In this document: one piece after another, positions 52,971 through 61,021 of the stretch | Position numbering within the stretch: position 1 is the stretch's first letter | How the letters are laid out: each line of letters starts with the position of its first letter | Assembly: GCF_013090115.1 (NCBI RefSeq) | Contig: NZ_JABFNN010000034.1 | Coordinates: 1 to 64,000 of the forward strand | Direction of reading: 5' to 3' | Origin: Flagellimonas amphidinii | GTDB lineage: Bacteria; Bacteroidota; Bacteroidia; Flavobacteriales; Flavobacteriaceae | Length of the DNA: 64,000 nt | Notes under the pieces: model-generated | What the model was told of the DNA's origin: nothing | What the model saw: the letters and a program-made list of their open reading frames with translations, nothing else | Databases searched by the model: none | Translations under genes and position numbers: made by a program

Positions 52971-53870
52971 TTATAGAGTGGCCAACAATCCTTCAATAGA
53001 GCTAAATGTTTCCACACTTTTGGGAAGCTCTCCATTTTCAATATATTGAACTTGGTGGCCCAAAACATATAATTTGGAATTTCCATGAGGATTCAAAGTC
53101 TTTGAAAATTCATCGAAATAACTATCTAAGTCATCTTTTGTAGGTGCAACAGTGAAGTAGGACACAAAATGAACATTATCATAATACTTCAACAAATCAA
53201 CAAGATTTTCAATGGGCATGGTTTGGCCCAAATAGATTGATTTATAACCCCTGAGCATAATTTCATAATTGACATATAGCAAACCAATCTCGTGGATTTC
53301 ATTTTCTGGAAGAAAAAGCGCAAAGACCTTATCTTTTTTGGTAGGCTCCAGAACTTGCAGCTTTTCCGTGTTGATATATATTTTTTGTTTAATGAGATTG
53401 GTTATGAAATGTTCGTGCGATGGACTTATGGTATCTGTTTGCCAAAGTAGTCCCAACTCATTCAAAAGAGGAATAAAGACCTCATTGAAGATTACCCTAA
53501 AAGATCTTTCTGACAAAAGACTGTTGTAGGTGTTTAAAAACAGGTTTTGGTCAAAATTGACCATGGCCAGTTTAAAGGCATTGATGGCGTGGCTCTTTTC
53601 ACTATTATTGGACACTATTTCCCTTACCAAAACTGGAATTTGGGCATCACCAAGTTTGGCTATTTTGGAAATCTTGTATCCATTGTTGTAAAGCAGTGTA
53701 ATATTTAACAGCTTTTGTAAGCTTGCCAAATTGTATGTTCTTATGTTAGTCGTTGTCCTCTCAGGAGCGAATAGATTATAACGTTTTTCCCAAATTCGTA
53801 TCGTGTGGGCCTTGATACCGGACAAATTTTCCATGTCACGGATACTGAAGGATTTCTTTACATTGTTCAT
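52971..53870 (-). CDS. MerR-type regulator with CarH-like B12-binding domain
   Basis: 299 residues. The N-terminal MerR helix-turn-helix (8-75) has His22-Thr-Ile-Arg-Ile-Trp-Glu-Lys-Arg-Tyr. The middle and C-terminal regions match the adenosylcobalamin sensor of CarH/LitR: Trp143-x9-Glu153-His154, spaced exactly as in Thermus CarH (Trp131, Glu141-His142 from memory), and Glu191-x-His193-x-x-Gly196, giving a lower-axial His. In CarH, B12-bound tetramers repress DNA in the dark and fall apart in light. It heads the crtI-crtB-crtZ operon, so it probably regulates pigment synthesis in response to light or B12 and itself. Confidence 0.9.
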   Translation of the reverse strand: MNNVKKSFSIRDMENLSGIKAHTIRIWEKRYNLFAPERTTTNIRTYNLASLQKLLNITLLYNNGYKISKIAKLGDAQIPVLVREIVSNNSEKSHAINAFKLAMVNFDQNLFLNTYNSLLSERSFRVIFNEVFIPLLNELGLLWQTDTISPSHEHFITNLIKQKIYINTEKLQVLEPTKKDKVFALFLPENEIHEIGLLYVNYEIMLRGYKSIYLGQTMPIENLVDLLKYYDNVHFVSYFTVAPTKDDLDSYFDEFSKTLNPHGNSKLYVLGHQVQYIENGELPKSVETFSSIEGLLATL

Positions 53871-53891
53871 CTTTTATACATAAACGTTAAA

Positions 53892-53899
53892 CAAATTTA
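53892..53899 (-). promoter_or_regulatory. -7 box of the carH-crtIBZ operon
   Basis: Minus-strand TAAATTTG, an exact TAnnTTTG, 21 bases before the regulator ATG. The overlapping TTAAACAAATTT (53887-53898) is also found at 16671-16682 upstream of the mini unit. No exact -33 element. Confidence 0.5.
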
Positions 53900-54013
53900 C
53901 ACTTTTAATGAAGATAACCTAGATTATGGTCTATAAATTGACGCGGCTTTGTGAAAAATTAGCACTTTTAAGAAAATCTATAAGAATTATTGAAGAAAAT
54001 AGGGGTAATAAAG

Positions 54014-54039
54014 AAAAAAACCGCAGTATTGCGGTTTTT
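54014..54039 (-). terminator. Terminator of tRNA-Leu
   Basis: Stem AAACCGCA / TGCGGTTT with loop GTAT; on the minus strand it is followed by seven T. It lies directly downstream of the tRNA 3' end. Confidence 0.85.
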
Positions 54040-54040
54040 G

Positions 54041-54124
54041 TGCCCACGACTGGAGTCGAACCAGCACGTCCTTTCGAACACTACCCCCTCAAGGTAGCGT
54101 GTCTACCAATTCCACCACGTGGGC
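54041..54124 (-). tRNA. tRNA-Leu (anticodon GAG)
   Basis: 84 bases on the minus strand. Acceptor GCCCACG pairs with CGTGGGC, discriminator A, D-loop with GGTAGAC, anticodon stem CTACC / GGTAG around TTGAGGG (anticodon GAG, reading CTC and CTT), a long variable arm as in class II tRNAs, and T-loop GGTTCGACTCC. CCA is not encoded. No integrase or att-like duplication was seen at its 3' end. Confidence 0.93.
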
Positions 54125-54190
54125 TGTTTTTAAGTCAAAAAATTGGATTTTGACTTTTGGGAGGGCAAATATCGCTATAATATTTGTGTT

Positions 54191-54292
54191 TTAGAAAGTT
54201 TTTTGAGCTATTGATTTATACCCTTTATTTTCCTTTTGAAAAGATGTCAATAAAGTGGTCAATGCCAAAATCAGTATCAGTTGAGATTTCAT
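54191..54292 (-). CDS. Possible 33-residue exported peptide between GH31 and tRNA-Leu
   Basis: An ATG-initiated ORF on the minus strand encoding a signal-like start Met-Lys-Ser-Gln-Leu-Ile-Leu-Ile-Leu-Ala-Leu-Thr-Thr-Leu-Leu followed by a polar tail ending Ala-Gln-Lys-Thr-Phe. It is downstream of the GH31 terminator and upstream of the tRNA, with no -7 box recognised. It may be a real micropeptide, a remnant of a lost exported protein, or chance. The rest of the 470-base gap between the regulator and GH31 genes holds only the tRNA, its terminator and AT-rich sequence. Confidence 0.25.
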   Translation of the reverse strand: MKSQLILILALTTLLTSFQKENKGYKSIAQKTF

Positions 54293-54305
54293 CACTTACA
54301 TTTTA

Positions 54306-54333
54306 TAAAAAAGCCCTAGGAAAACCCAGGGCT
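54306..54333 (-). terminator. Terminator of the GH31 gene
   Basis: On the minus strand AGCCCTGGG / CCTAGGGCT (one mismatch), loop TTTT, then T-rich TTTTTATA. It starts eight bases after the GH31 stop. Confidence 0.8.
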
Positions 54334-54340
54334 ATATTGT

Positions 54341-56710
54341 TTATGGTTGAATCTTAATACGAATACCTTCAGGAATATTTTTTAGCACATATTTACCTGC
54401 GTCTTTATTGAGTTCAAGATTTTTAATTTCAGAACCGCCAGGTACAAATAACTTTCCAGTCATAATGTCGCAGGTACCATAAAGTTTTAGGGTGATATTG
54501 TTCCAATCCAAGTCTTTGGTGGATTGAGCTAGTTTGATATGTGGTAAAGCTGTGCCGCTTTTGACCAACATGACTACGGGAATCTCACCAGCTTTGATGG
54601 TATGCCATCCGGAAGCATAACTTTTTCCTGTTTGATAATCCACCCATTCTCCAGGAGGTAGATAAACAGGTCTTTCTTCTGTTTCTTCAAAAAGTGGTGC
54701 CACCAAAACACTGGAACCGAATAAATATTGGTCATCTACCAACCAACTGCCCGGGTCGTTAGGATATTCTACAAACAATGCGCGTACCATGGGCAGACCA
54801 TTTTGGGAAGCGTGTTTGGCTTCAGCATATATATAAGGTAGCAATTGGTAACGCATATTATCGGCTTTTCTGAATCCCTCTAGAAATTCCTTACTATATT
54901 CCCAAGGTTCTGTAGGCGGCTCACCATGGCTTCTTACATGTGAGGTCAGCATTCCAAACGGTGTCCATCTTCTATACAGATCTTCAGGTGATTTGGTAAC
55001 AAAACCCCCAATATCATGGCTCCAGAAAGTGAAGCCACTCAATCCTAGGGATAGTCCCCCTCTAAGGGTTGCAGCCATTGCTGTGTTACTGGTAGCGGCA
55101 TCACCACCCCAATGCAGCGGGTAGCGTTGACTGCCGGCCCAAGTACTACGCGCCCAGATAATGCCTTCTCCATTTGTTTTTTTGGTGATGTCATATACCG
55201 CTTTGTTGTAGCGTAGGGGGAACATATTGTGTTCATAAAAACCAGTCCGTCCATTATGGTAAATGCCATTGAGAGGGGCAGCCTCTCCAAAATCCACCTT
55301 TATGACACCAACTCCCATTTTTAACAAACTTTCAATTTTATTCTGATACCATGAGATGGTTGCAGGATTGGTAAAATCCAATACAGCATCTTCATAAGGT
55401 AGATTTCCTTTAGCATCTTTTACGGCCAATTGGTTTCCTACAATTTCATTAAAAAGGGTGTTCTTGGGTGTAAAGTAAGGTAGTTGCCATAAGCAAACAT
55501 TAAAACCATCTGCTTTTAAATCTTTGATCATGCCTTCTGGATTGTTGAAACGTGAGGCAGAAAATTGATAATCGTTGCGCCAATCCACATCAAACCATCC
55601 TGTATCAAAATGGATGACATCACTTGGGATTTTATGCTTTCTAAGATTTTGGGCTATTGCACGACCTTCTTCTTCAGAAAAATAGGTGATGCGACTCATC
55701 CAAAAACCAAAGGACCATAGAGGAGGCATTTCTGGTTTTCCCGTCAAATCGGTATACTCATCCAAAATATCCTTGGGCTCTCCAAGAAACACGAACAGGT
55801 CTGCTTCGTCATCACCAATCATCATGCTATTGGCCCCACTAAAATATTTGCCAAAATCAACACTTATTGGAGTGGAATGGTGCATGAAAACTCCATAGCC
55901 CCTACTGCTCATATAAAAAGGAATGGGTTTGTACATAGTCTCATTTTGCACTCCATTGGCATCATCGATATACAAAACCACTTTTTGGCCACGTTTGTTG
56001 AATTCTGTGAAAGATTCTCCGCAACCGTATATTTTTTCGTTTGGAGATAGCGAGAATACAGCATTCATGCTTCTGGAATAGTCACTGGCCTTACGCACAT
56101 AACCAAAAGGGGTTACGGGGGTATAGGTATTCTTCACATCATTCATGTGCAATGTACTAGTGAGGAGTTTACCTTTTGCATCGTAGATAGCGATTTTCCA
56201 TGGTTTTTCGCTCAAAATAACTTTGCCGGCTTTGCTGCTATATTGGTGACCATTTTCAACTTTTGTGTATTCCCAACTATTCATTGCATTGGGTGCAGTT
56301 CCGTTAATAAGCATCAAAGAGGCCTCTTTTTGTGCATATTGCGGACCCGAACTTGTTTTAATGCGAATGGTTCTGTCGGATACAAATTGAAGTGTGAAAG
56401 GCATTTCTGGTGAGGCTTCATATTCTGTAGCAGGAAATTCGTTGGCTTCAACCGCCTGTAATCTTCCCAACATATTATCAAAGGCTTGTGCCCCAACAAA
56501 TCTGTGGCGAAGGTATTTTATAGTTCCTTGTCCGGTTTTTGGATTAAAATCAATCAATTCATCAGCTAGATAATAGGTGTTCTTGTAATCCTGAAAATCT
56601 TTACTAACATCTGGTGGCTCATTTAATATGTTATGATTTTGCAGTTGTGCTTCCGCAGATACCATTACCAAAAGCAGTATTACGTAGAATAGATTGAAGT
56701 TTTTTTTCAT
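54341..56710 (-). CDS. GH31 family glycosidase, alpha-xylosidase (YicI)-like, exported
   Basis: 789 residues with a signal peptide (Met-Lys-Lys-Asn-Phe, cut near Ala-Glu-Ala). An N-terminal beta-sandwich, the (beta/alpha)8 barrel and C-terminal beta domains follow. The nucleophile Asp473 is in Ile-Lys-Val-Asp-Phe-Gly-Glu, and the acid/base Asp537 in Trp-Gly-Gly-Asp-Ala-Ala-Thr-Ser; Gly-Phe-Thr-Phe-Trp-Ser-His-Asp-Ile-Gly-Gly-Phe is the flanking signature. The Lys-x-Asp-Phe-Gly-Glu form resembles alpha-xylosidase YicI/XylS rather than maltase. It should release alpha-xylose or a similar sugar from oligosaccharides in the periplasm. The SDR gene lies upstream in the same direction. Confidence 0.92.
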   Translation of the reverse strand: MKKNFNLFYVILLLVMVSAEAQLQNHNILNEPPDVSKDFQDYKNTYYLADELIDFNPKTGQGTIKYLRHRFVGAQAFDNMLGRLQAVEANEFPATEYEASPEMPFTLQFVSDRTIRIKTSSGPQYAQKEASLMLINGTAPNAMNSWEYTKVENGHQYSSKAGKVILSEKPWKIAIYDAKGKLLTSTLHMNDVKNTYTPVTPFGYVRKASDYSRSMNAVFSLSPNEKIYGCGESFTEFNKRGQKVVLYIDDANGVQNETMYKPIPFYMSSRGYGVFMHHSTPISVDFGKYFSGANSMMIGDDEADLFVFLGEPKDILDEYTDLTGKPEMPPLWSFGFWMSRITYFSEEEGRAIAQNLRKHKIPSDVIHFDTGWFDVDWRNDYQFSASRFNNPEGMIKDLKADGFNVCLWQLPYFTPKNTLFNEIVGNQLAVKDAKGNLPYEDAVLDFTNPATISWYQNKIESLLKMGVGVIKVDFGEAAPLNGIYHNGRTGFYEHNMFPLRYNKAVYDITKKTNGEGIIWARSTWAGSQRYPLHWGGDAATSNTAMAATLRGGLSLGLSGFTFWSHDIGGFVTKSPEDLYRRWTPFGMLTSHVRSHGEPPTEPWEYSKEFLEGFRKADNMRYQLLPYIYAEAKHASQNGLPMVRALFVEYPNDPGSWLVDDQYLFGSSVLVAPLFEETEERPVYLPPGEWVDYQTGKSYASGWHTIKAGEIPVVMLVKSGTALPHIKLAQSTKDLDWNNITLKLYGTCDIMTGKLFVPGGSEIKNLELNKDAGKYVLKNIPEGIRIKIQP

Positions 56711-56788
56711 TCTTAGGTTTTTATAGGTTTGTGTTCAAATTTTTATCTATTTCACTATTCGTTTTCTCTGTTTGGGACATTTGTTGTA

Positions 56789-57604
56789 TCATACGCCTGC
56801 ATAGGCATTAAAACCACCATCAACTTCTACCAATGTTCCTGTGACAAATTTTGAGGCATCGGAACAAAGCCAATGAATGGCCCCAAAAAGTTCATCGGGT
56901 TTTCCAAAACGTCCCATAGGTGTATTGTTGATTATTTTGTTCCCCCGCTCAGTTAAATTTCCACTCGAATCTGTCAATAGTGTTCTATTCTGTTCTGTTA
57001 GAAAAAAACCGGGAACTACAGCATTCACACGCATTCCATCTCCGTATTTTTGGGCAAACTCCACAGCAAGCCACTTCGTAAAATTGTCAATCGCAGCTTT
57101 TGCTGATGAATACCCTACTACCCTGGTCAAAGGTTTGGAGGCAGCAACCGAAGAAAAATTAACGATGCTACCTTTTTCTCCCTCCATCAAAAGAGGAGTA
57201 AATACTTTGGTGGGAAGGTAAGTTCCCAAATAGTTCAGTTCCATAACCTTTTGTATGGCTTCTACATCACTATTTGCAAAATCTTGTTCTGGAAGGATAA
57301 CAGCATTGGGCATATTTCCTCCTGCAGCATTAATAAGTACATCAATTTTTTGAAATTGCTGTTTCAACTGTTTATTAACCTTTTCCAAGGTTTCAATTTT
57401 TGTAACATCTGCAATTGCTGCAAAAGCTTCACCATTATTATTTTTAATTTTTTGGACGAGTGAGGATACTTTTTCTTCATTCCTGCCCAAAATCACCAAT
57501 TTGGCCCCCTGTTCAGCTAAATACTCACACACGGCACTTCCTAAAACACCTGTTGCTCCGCTTACAACAATGACTTTTTTTGAAATATTAAATAAATCTG
57601 ACAT
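56789..57604 (-). CDS. Short-chain dehydrogenase/reductase, D-mannonate-oxidoreductase-like
   Basis: 271 residues from the ATG at 57604. The NAD(P) site is Gly-Ala-Thr-Gly-Val-Leu-Gly (near 20), then Asn-Ala-Ala-Gly-Gly-Asn (near 93), catalytic Ser in Asn-Phe-Ser-Ser-Val-Ala-Ala (near 150) and Tyr-Ser-Ser-Ala-Lys (near 167). The close match to SDRs annotated as D-mannonate oxidoreductases suggests hexuronate metabolism, but that cannot be proven by eye. It precedes GH31 (78-base gap) and is divergent from susC; thus part of the glycan locus. Confidence 0.88.
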   Translation of the reverse strand: MSDLFNISKKVIVVSGATGVLGSAVCEYLAEQGAKLVILGRNEEKVSSLVQKIKNNNGEAFAAIADVTKIETLEKVNKQLKQQFQKIDVLINAAGGNMPNAVILPEQDFANSDVEAIQKVMELNYLGTYLPTKVFTPLLMEGEKGSIVNFSSVAASKPLTRVVGYSSAKAAIDNFTKWLAVEFAQKYGDGMRVNAVVPGFFLTEQNRTLLTDSSGNLTERGNKIINNTPMGRFGKPDELFGAIHWLCSDASKFVTGTLVEVDGGFNAYAGV

Positions 57605-57966
57605 TCTGTTCAATTTTTAGACTGCCCAAGGATAACGTTTTTTCATGTAAAGAGGTTAATAATATCATATTATTGAAAATAGGCATCCTCAATTACAATT
57701 TGTTTAAAATTTCATTGCAAAATAACGCAGTTTAATAATGTTGCATGGATAATGCATCAAAATCACAATCATTTGCTACGTTTTTTCTATTGACACCCAA
57801 ACGACCAATTTAGATTTGTTTAACAATTGAAACTGATTTTTTGCTTATGCTCAAAAAATCGATTTGAAAATTGCGAAATGTCAATTTTTGATTTGTCATC
57901 AGGCTAATTTTTAATGAAGATTTTGAAGGTGTGGCAGCTAAACAAATTAATTAAAACTTAAAAAAA
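57605..57966. promoter_or_regulatory. Divergent control region of the glycan locus, with structured susC leader
   Basis: 360 bases without genes between the SDR gene and susC. Contents: the susC promoter (57790-57818) and, in its leader, two hairpins: GATTTTTTG / CAAAAAATC (57835-57860, perfect nine-base stem) and AAAATTG / CAATTTT (57867-57888). No exact -7 box was found for the SDR gene. Confidence 0.45.
57790..57818 (+). promoter_or_regulatory. Promoter of susC
   Basis: TTG at 57790-57792, an 18-base spacer, TAGATTTG at 57811-57818, giving a leader of about 140 bases. Confidence 0.6.
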
Positions 57967-60900
57967 ATGATCAACCGATTCTTATGCGGAAGCTTTGCTA
58001 AACTCAGAAGCCTTTCGTTTTTGTCGTTGAGTTTTCTTATGGGACTAAGTATGCATGCCCAGGAAATTCAAGTTTCGGGTACAGTAGGAGATGAGAACGG
58101 CCCGCTGCCCGGAGTTAGTGTAGTAGTTGATGGAACAACGAACGGTGTCGCCACAGATTTTGATGGTAATTACACCTTATCCAATGTCGCATCTGATGCT
58201 ACTTTGGTATTCAGTTATGTAGGATACAATACCGAGAACATTGCTGTAAACGGTAGAACAACAATCAATGTGACCATGGTTGAGAACTTGGAGTCATTGG
58301 ATGAAGTGGTAATTGTGGCTTATGGTTCACAATCTAGGGCAGCGGTCACCGGTGCCATTTCCACTGTGGGTTCAGAAGAGATTTCTGCATTACCTGTTGC
58401 CACAGCAGACCAAGCGTTACAAGGTAGAGCTGCAGGTATCACGGTTACCAATAGTGGTTCTCCAGGTACCGCACCCATTGTCCGTATACGTGGTGTGGGG
58501 TCACCGAATGGAGGTAGCCCTCTCTATGTGATTGATGGTGTTATTTCTTCTGATTTGGGCTCTATTAATCCCGGAGATATTGAAAGTATCAATGTTTTAA
58601 AAGATGCGGCCACTGCAGCGGCTTATGGTTCACAAGCGGCTAATGGGGTTATCGTGGTTACCACTAAACAAGGTAGGGCTGGAAAAACAGAGGTTTCATT
58701 CAATACCTATACAGGTATTCAATACGTAACGCAACGTTTTGACTTGTTGAACACAGATCAATACTTGCAATTTATTGAAGAAGCTTTTGGTACTGTTCCA
58801 ACGAGTCCTTTAAGTTCTTCAGGGAACAATACGGATTGGCAAGATGCTATTTTCCAAACTGGTTTTATGCAAAACTATGATTTGAGTATGGCTGGCGGTA
58901 ACGAAAAAAGTAATTTCAGGGCTTCAATAGGTGCTTTAAAACAAGAAGGGGCAATTATTGAAACCGGATTTAATCGCTACAATGTTAGATTGAACAGTAA
59001 TTTTGATGTTACTGATAAGTTTAAAATAGGAGAGACTTTATCCGTTACTTTCAGTGATCAAACACCTGAAACCGGTGATAATAATGCCGGTAGTCGTTCA
59101 CTATTGGAGCACGCTATCAAAATGGCTCCTTATCTACCCATCTATAATGCAGATAATCTTGGCGGTTTTCAAGGTCCTACTTCAGCTTTGGATGGTCAGG
59201 ATGCTGAAAACCCAGTACGTATTCAAGAGAATGGCAGTCGTATCACTAAAAGAACCCAAGTGTTCGGTAGTATTTTTGGAGAGTATGAATTGTTGAAAGG
59301 ATTGAAATTCAAATCCCAATTTGGTTTGGAGTACAACTACAGCAATTATGATGAGTTCATTCCATCATTTGATGATGATAGTAATGGACAGTCCACACAT
59401 TCACAAACTTTTGCAAGTATCATCAAGAACTCTAGCACTTTCAGAAGATATTTGTTTACCAATAGCTTAAATTATAAGTTCGACATCAATGATGACCATC
59501 GTTTTGACATCTTAGCTGTTGCTGAAAAGAATGAAGCTTTGTTTGAGCAAGTGAACACTGCTAGTAGAAATTCTGTTACTGATGAAATCCAACAATTGAC
59601 CAATGAGCAGTCAGAGATATCCTCTTTGACTGATGAGGTTGATAAAATTGGTTACCTAGGTCGTTTAAACTATAGCTATAAGGATAAGTATTTGCTTTCC
59701 GGTTCCATTAGACGAGATGGTTCTTCAAGATTTGGACCGTCTACTAAATGGGGTTGGTTCCCATCTGTTTCTGCAGGTTGGAACATTGCTGAAGAAAACT
59801 TTATGAACAGTTCAGACTTTAATACCTTAAAGTTAAGAGCTAGCTGGGGTACTACTGGTTTTGATGAAATCAGAAACTACGTGTTTAATACCACTTTGAC
59901 CAATGATTTTAATTATGTTATAAGTGGAAATGCATTGACGGGTGTAGCTCCGTCCAGTACCCCTAATCCAGATGTGGCTTGGGAGGAAAGAGAAATGCTG
60001 AATATTGGTTTGGACGTAGGACTCTTCAACAATAAGTTTACAGCAGCATTGGAATATTTTAAAAATACTAGTAATGATTTGTTGATTGACCTTCAATTAC
60101 CAGGTTCTTTTGGTAGTTTAAGTTCAACCGTGCCTACCAATATTGGAGATGTTGAAAGTAAAGGTTTTGAAATCAGTTTAGGCTATAACGATTATGAAGG
60201 GGATTTTACCTGGTCTGCCAATCTTAACCTTTCCACTACAACCAATGAGGTGTTGAATACTGGTGTAGGGAGCGATATTATTCCAGGTGCTTTCTTTGAA
60301 AATCAATTGATCAATGGTTTGAAACCTGGAGAGCCGGTATTTGCTTTCTACGGTTTTCAAATGGATGGTATATACCAAACGCAAGCTGAAGTTGAAGCCG
60401 TTTTAGGTACTGATCAAACAGCAATTCAACCTGGGGATATCAGATTTGTGGACCAAAATGGCGACCAACAAATCAATAATGATGACATTGTTGCTATTGG
60501 AAATCCAACACCAGAAATCATCTTTGGTTTAAATCTGGATGGTAACTATAAAAATTGGGATTTCAACATATTTATCAATGGAGTTGCTGGTAACGATATT
60601 TACAATACCAACCTGTATGATTTACAAGGTATGCCAAGAACATTTAATGCTGGTGTTGAAGTATTGGACCGTTGGACACCGACCAACCCATCCAACAGCG
60701 TACCGCGTGCTTTTGATGGTAATAATGGTATAAACGTTGCATCTTCCAGTAGATTCATTGAAGATGGATCATTTGCAAGATTAAAAAACTTTACTGTAGG
60801 ATACACATTTGGTTCTGATAGTAAAATATCCGAATATGTTTCAAGATTAAGGTTGTATTTGAGTGGTCAGAACTTAGTGACCTTGACGGGCTACTCTGGC

Positions 60901-61011
60901 CTAGATCCTGAAATCGGTAATGCCAAATCTAACAACTTTGAATTTGGTGTAGACCGTGGTAATTACCCACAACCAAAATCGGTATTGGTAGGATTACAAG
61001 TAACATTTTAA
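57967..61011 (+). CDS. SusC/RagA family TonB-linked outer-membrane protein
   Basis: 1014 residues. Signal region (Leu-Ser-Phe-Leu-Met-Gly-Leu-Ser-Met-His-Ala-Gln), carboxypeptidase-regulatory-like domain (about 35-115: Val-Ser-Gly-Thr-Val-Gly-Asp-Glu-Asn-Gly-Pro-Leu-Pro-Gly-Val), TonB box region Glu-Val-Val-Ile-Val-Ala-Tyr-Gly (near 113), plug (Ala-Leu-Gln-Gly-Arg-Ala-Ala-Gly-Ile, Ile-Arg-Gly-Val-Gly-Ser, Ile-Asp-Gly-Val) and the long barrel. It forms the pore of a SusCD glycan importer. The susD gene follows after ten bases. Confidence 0.97.
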   Translation: MINRFLCGSFAKLRSLSFLSLSFLMGLSMHAQEIQVSGTVGDENGPLPGVSVVVDGTTNGVATDFDGNYTLSNVASDATLVFSYVGYNTENIAVNGRTTINVTMVENLESLDEVVIVAYGSQSRAAVTGAISTVGSEEISALPVATADQALQGRAAGITVTNSGSPGTAPIVRIRGVGSPNGGSPLYVIDGVISSDLGSINPGDIESINVLKDAATAAAYGSQAANGVIVVTTKQGRAGKTEVSFNTYTGIQYVTQRFDLLNTDQYLQFIEEAFGTVPTSPLSSSGNNTDWQDAIFQTGFMQNYDLSMAGGNEKSNFRASIGALKQEGAIIETGFNRYNVRLNSNFDVTDKFKIGETLSVTFSDQTPETGDNNAGSRSLLEHAIKMAPYLPIYNADNLGGFQGPTSALDGQDAENPVRIQENGSRITKRTQVFGSIFGEYELLKGLKFKSQFGLEYNYSNYDEFIPSFDDDSNGQSTHSQTFASIIKNSSTFRRYLFTNSLNYKFDINDDHRFDILAVAEKNEALFEQVNTASRNSVTDEIQQLTNEQSEISSLTDEVDKIGYLGRLNYSYKDKYLLSGSIRRDGSSRFGPSTKWGWFPSVSAGWNIAEENFMNSSDFNTLKLRASWGTTGFDEIRNYVFNTTLTNDFNYVISGNALTGVAPSSTPNPDVAWEEREMLNIGLDVGLFNNKFTAALEYFKNTSNDLLIDLQLPGSFGSLSSTVPTNIGDVESKGFEISLGYNDYEGDFTWSANLNLSTTTNEVLNTGVGSDIIPGAFFENQLINGLKPGEPVFAFYGFQMDGIYQTQAEVEAVLGTDQTAIQPGDIRFVDQNGDQQINNDDIVAIGNPTPEIIFGLNLDGNYKNWDFNIFINGVAGNDIYNTNLYDLQGMPRTFNAGVEVLDRWTPTNPSNSVPRAFDGNNGINVASSSRFIEDGSFARLKNFTVGYTFGSDSKISEYVSRLRLYLSGQNLVTLTGYSGLDPEIGNAKSNNFEFGVDRGNYPQPKSVLVGLQVTF

Positions 61012-61021
61012 TAAAAAAGCC

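Noticed and set aside
54041-54124. tRNA-Leu as a possible integration site
   Set aside because: No integrase gene and no second copy of the tRNA 3' end was seen within the window.
53926-54153. 75-codon plus-strand frame covering the tRNA-Leu region
   Set aside because: It runs through the tRNA gene and its terminator on the opposite strand, so is not protein-coding.
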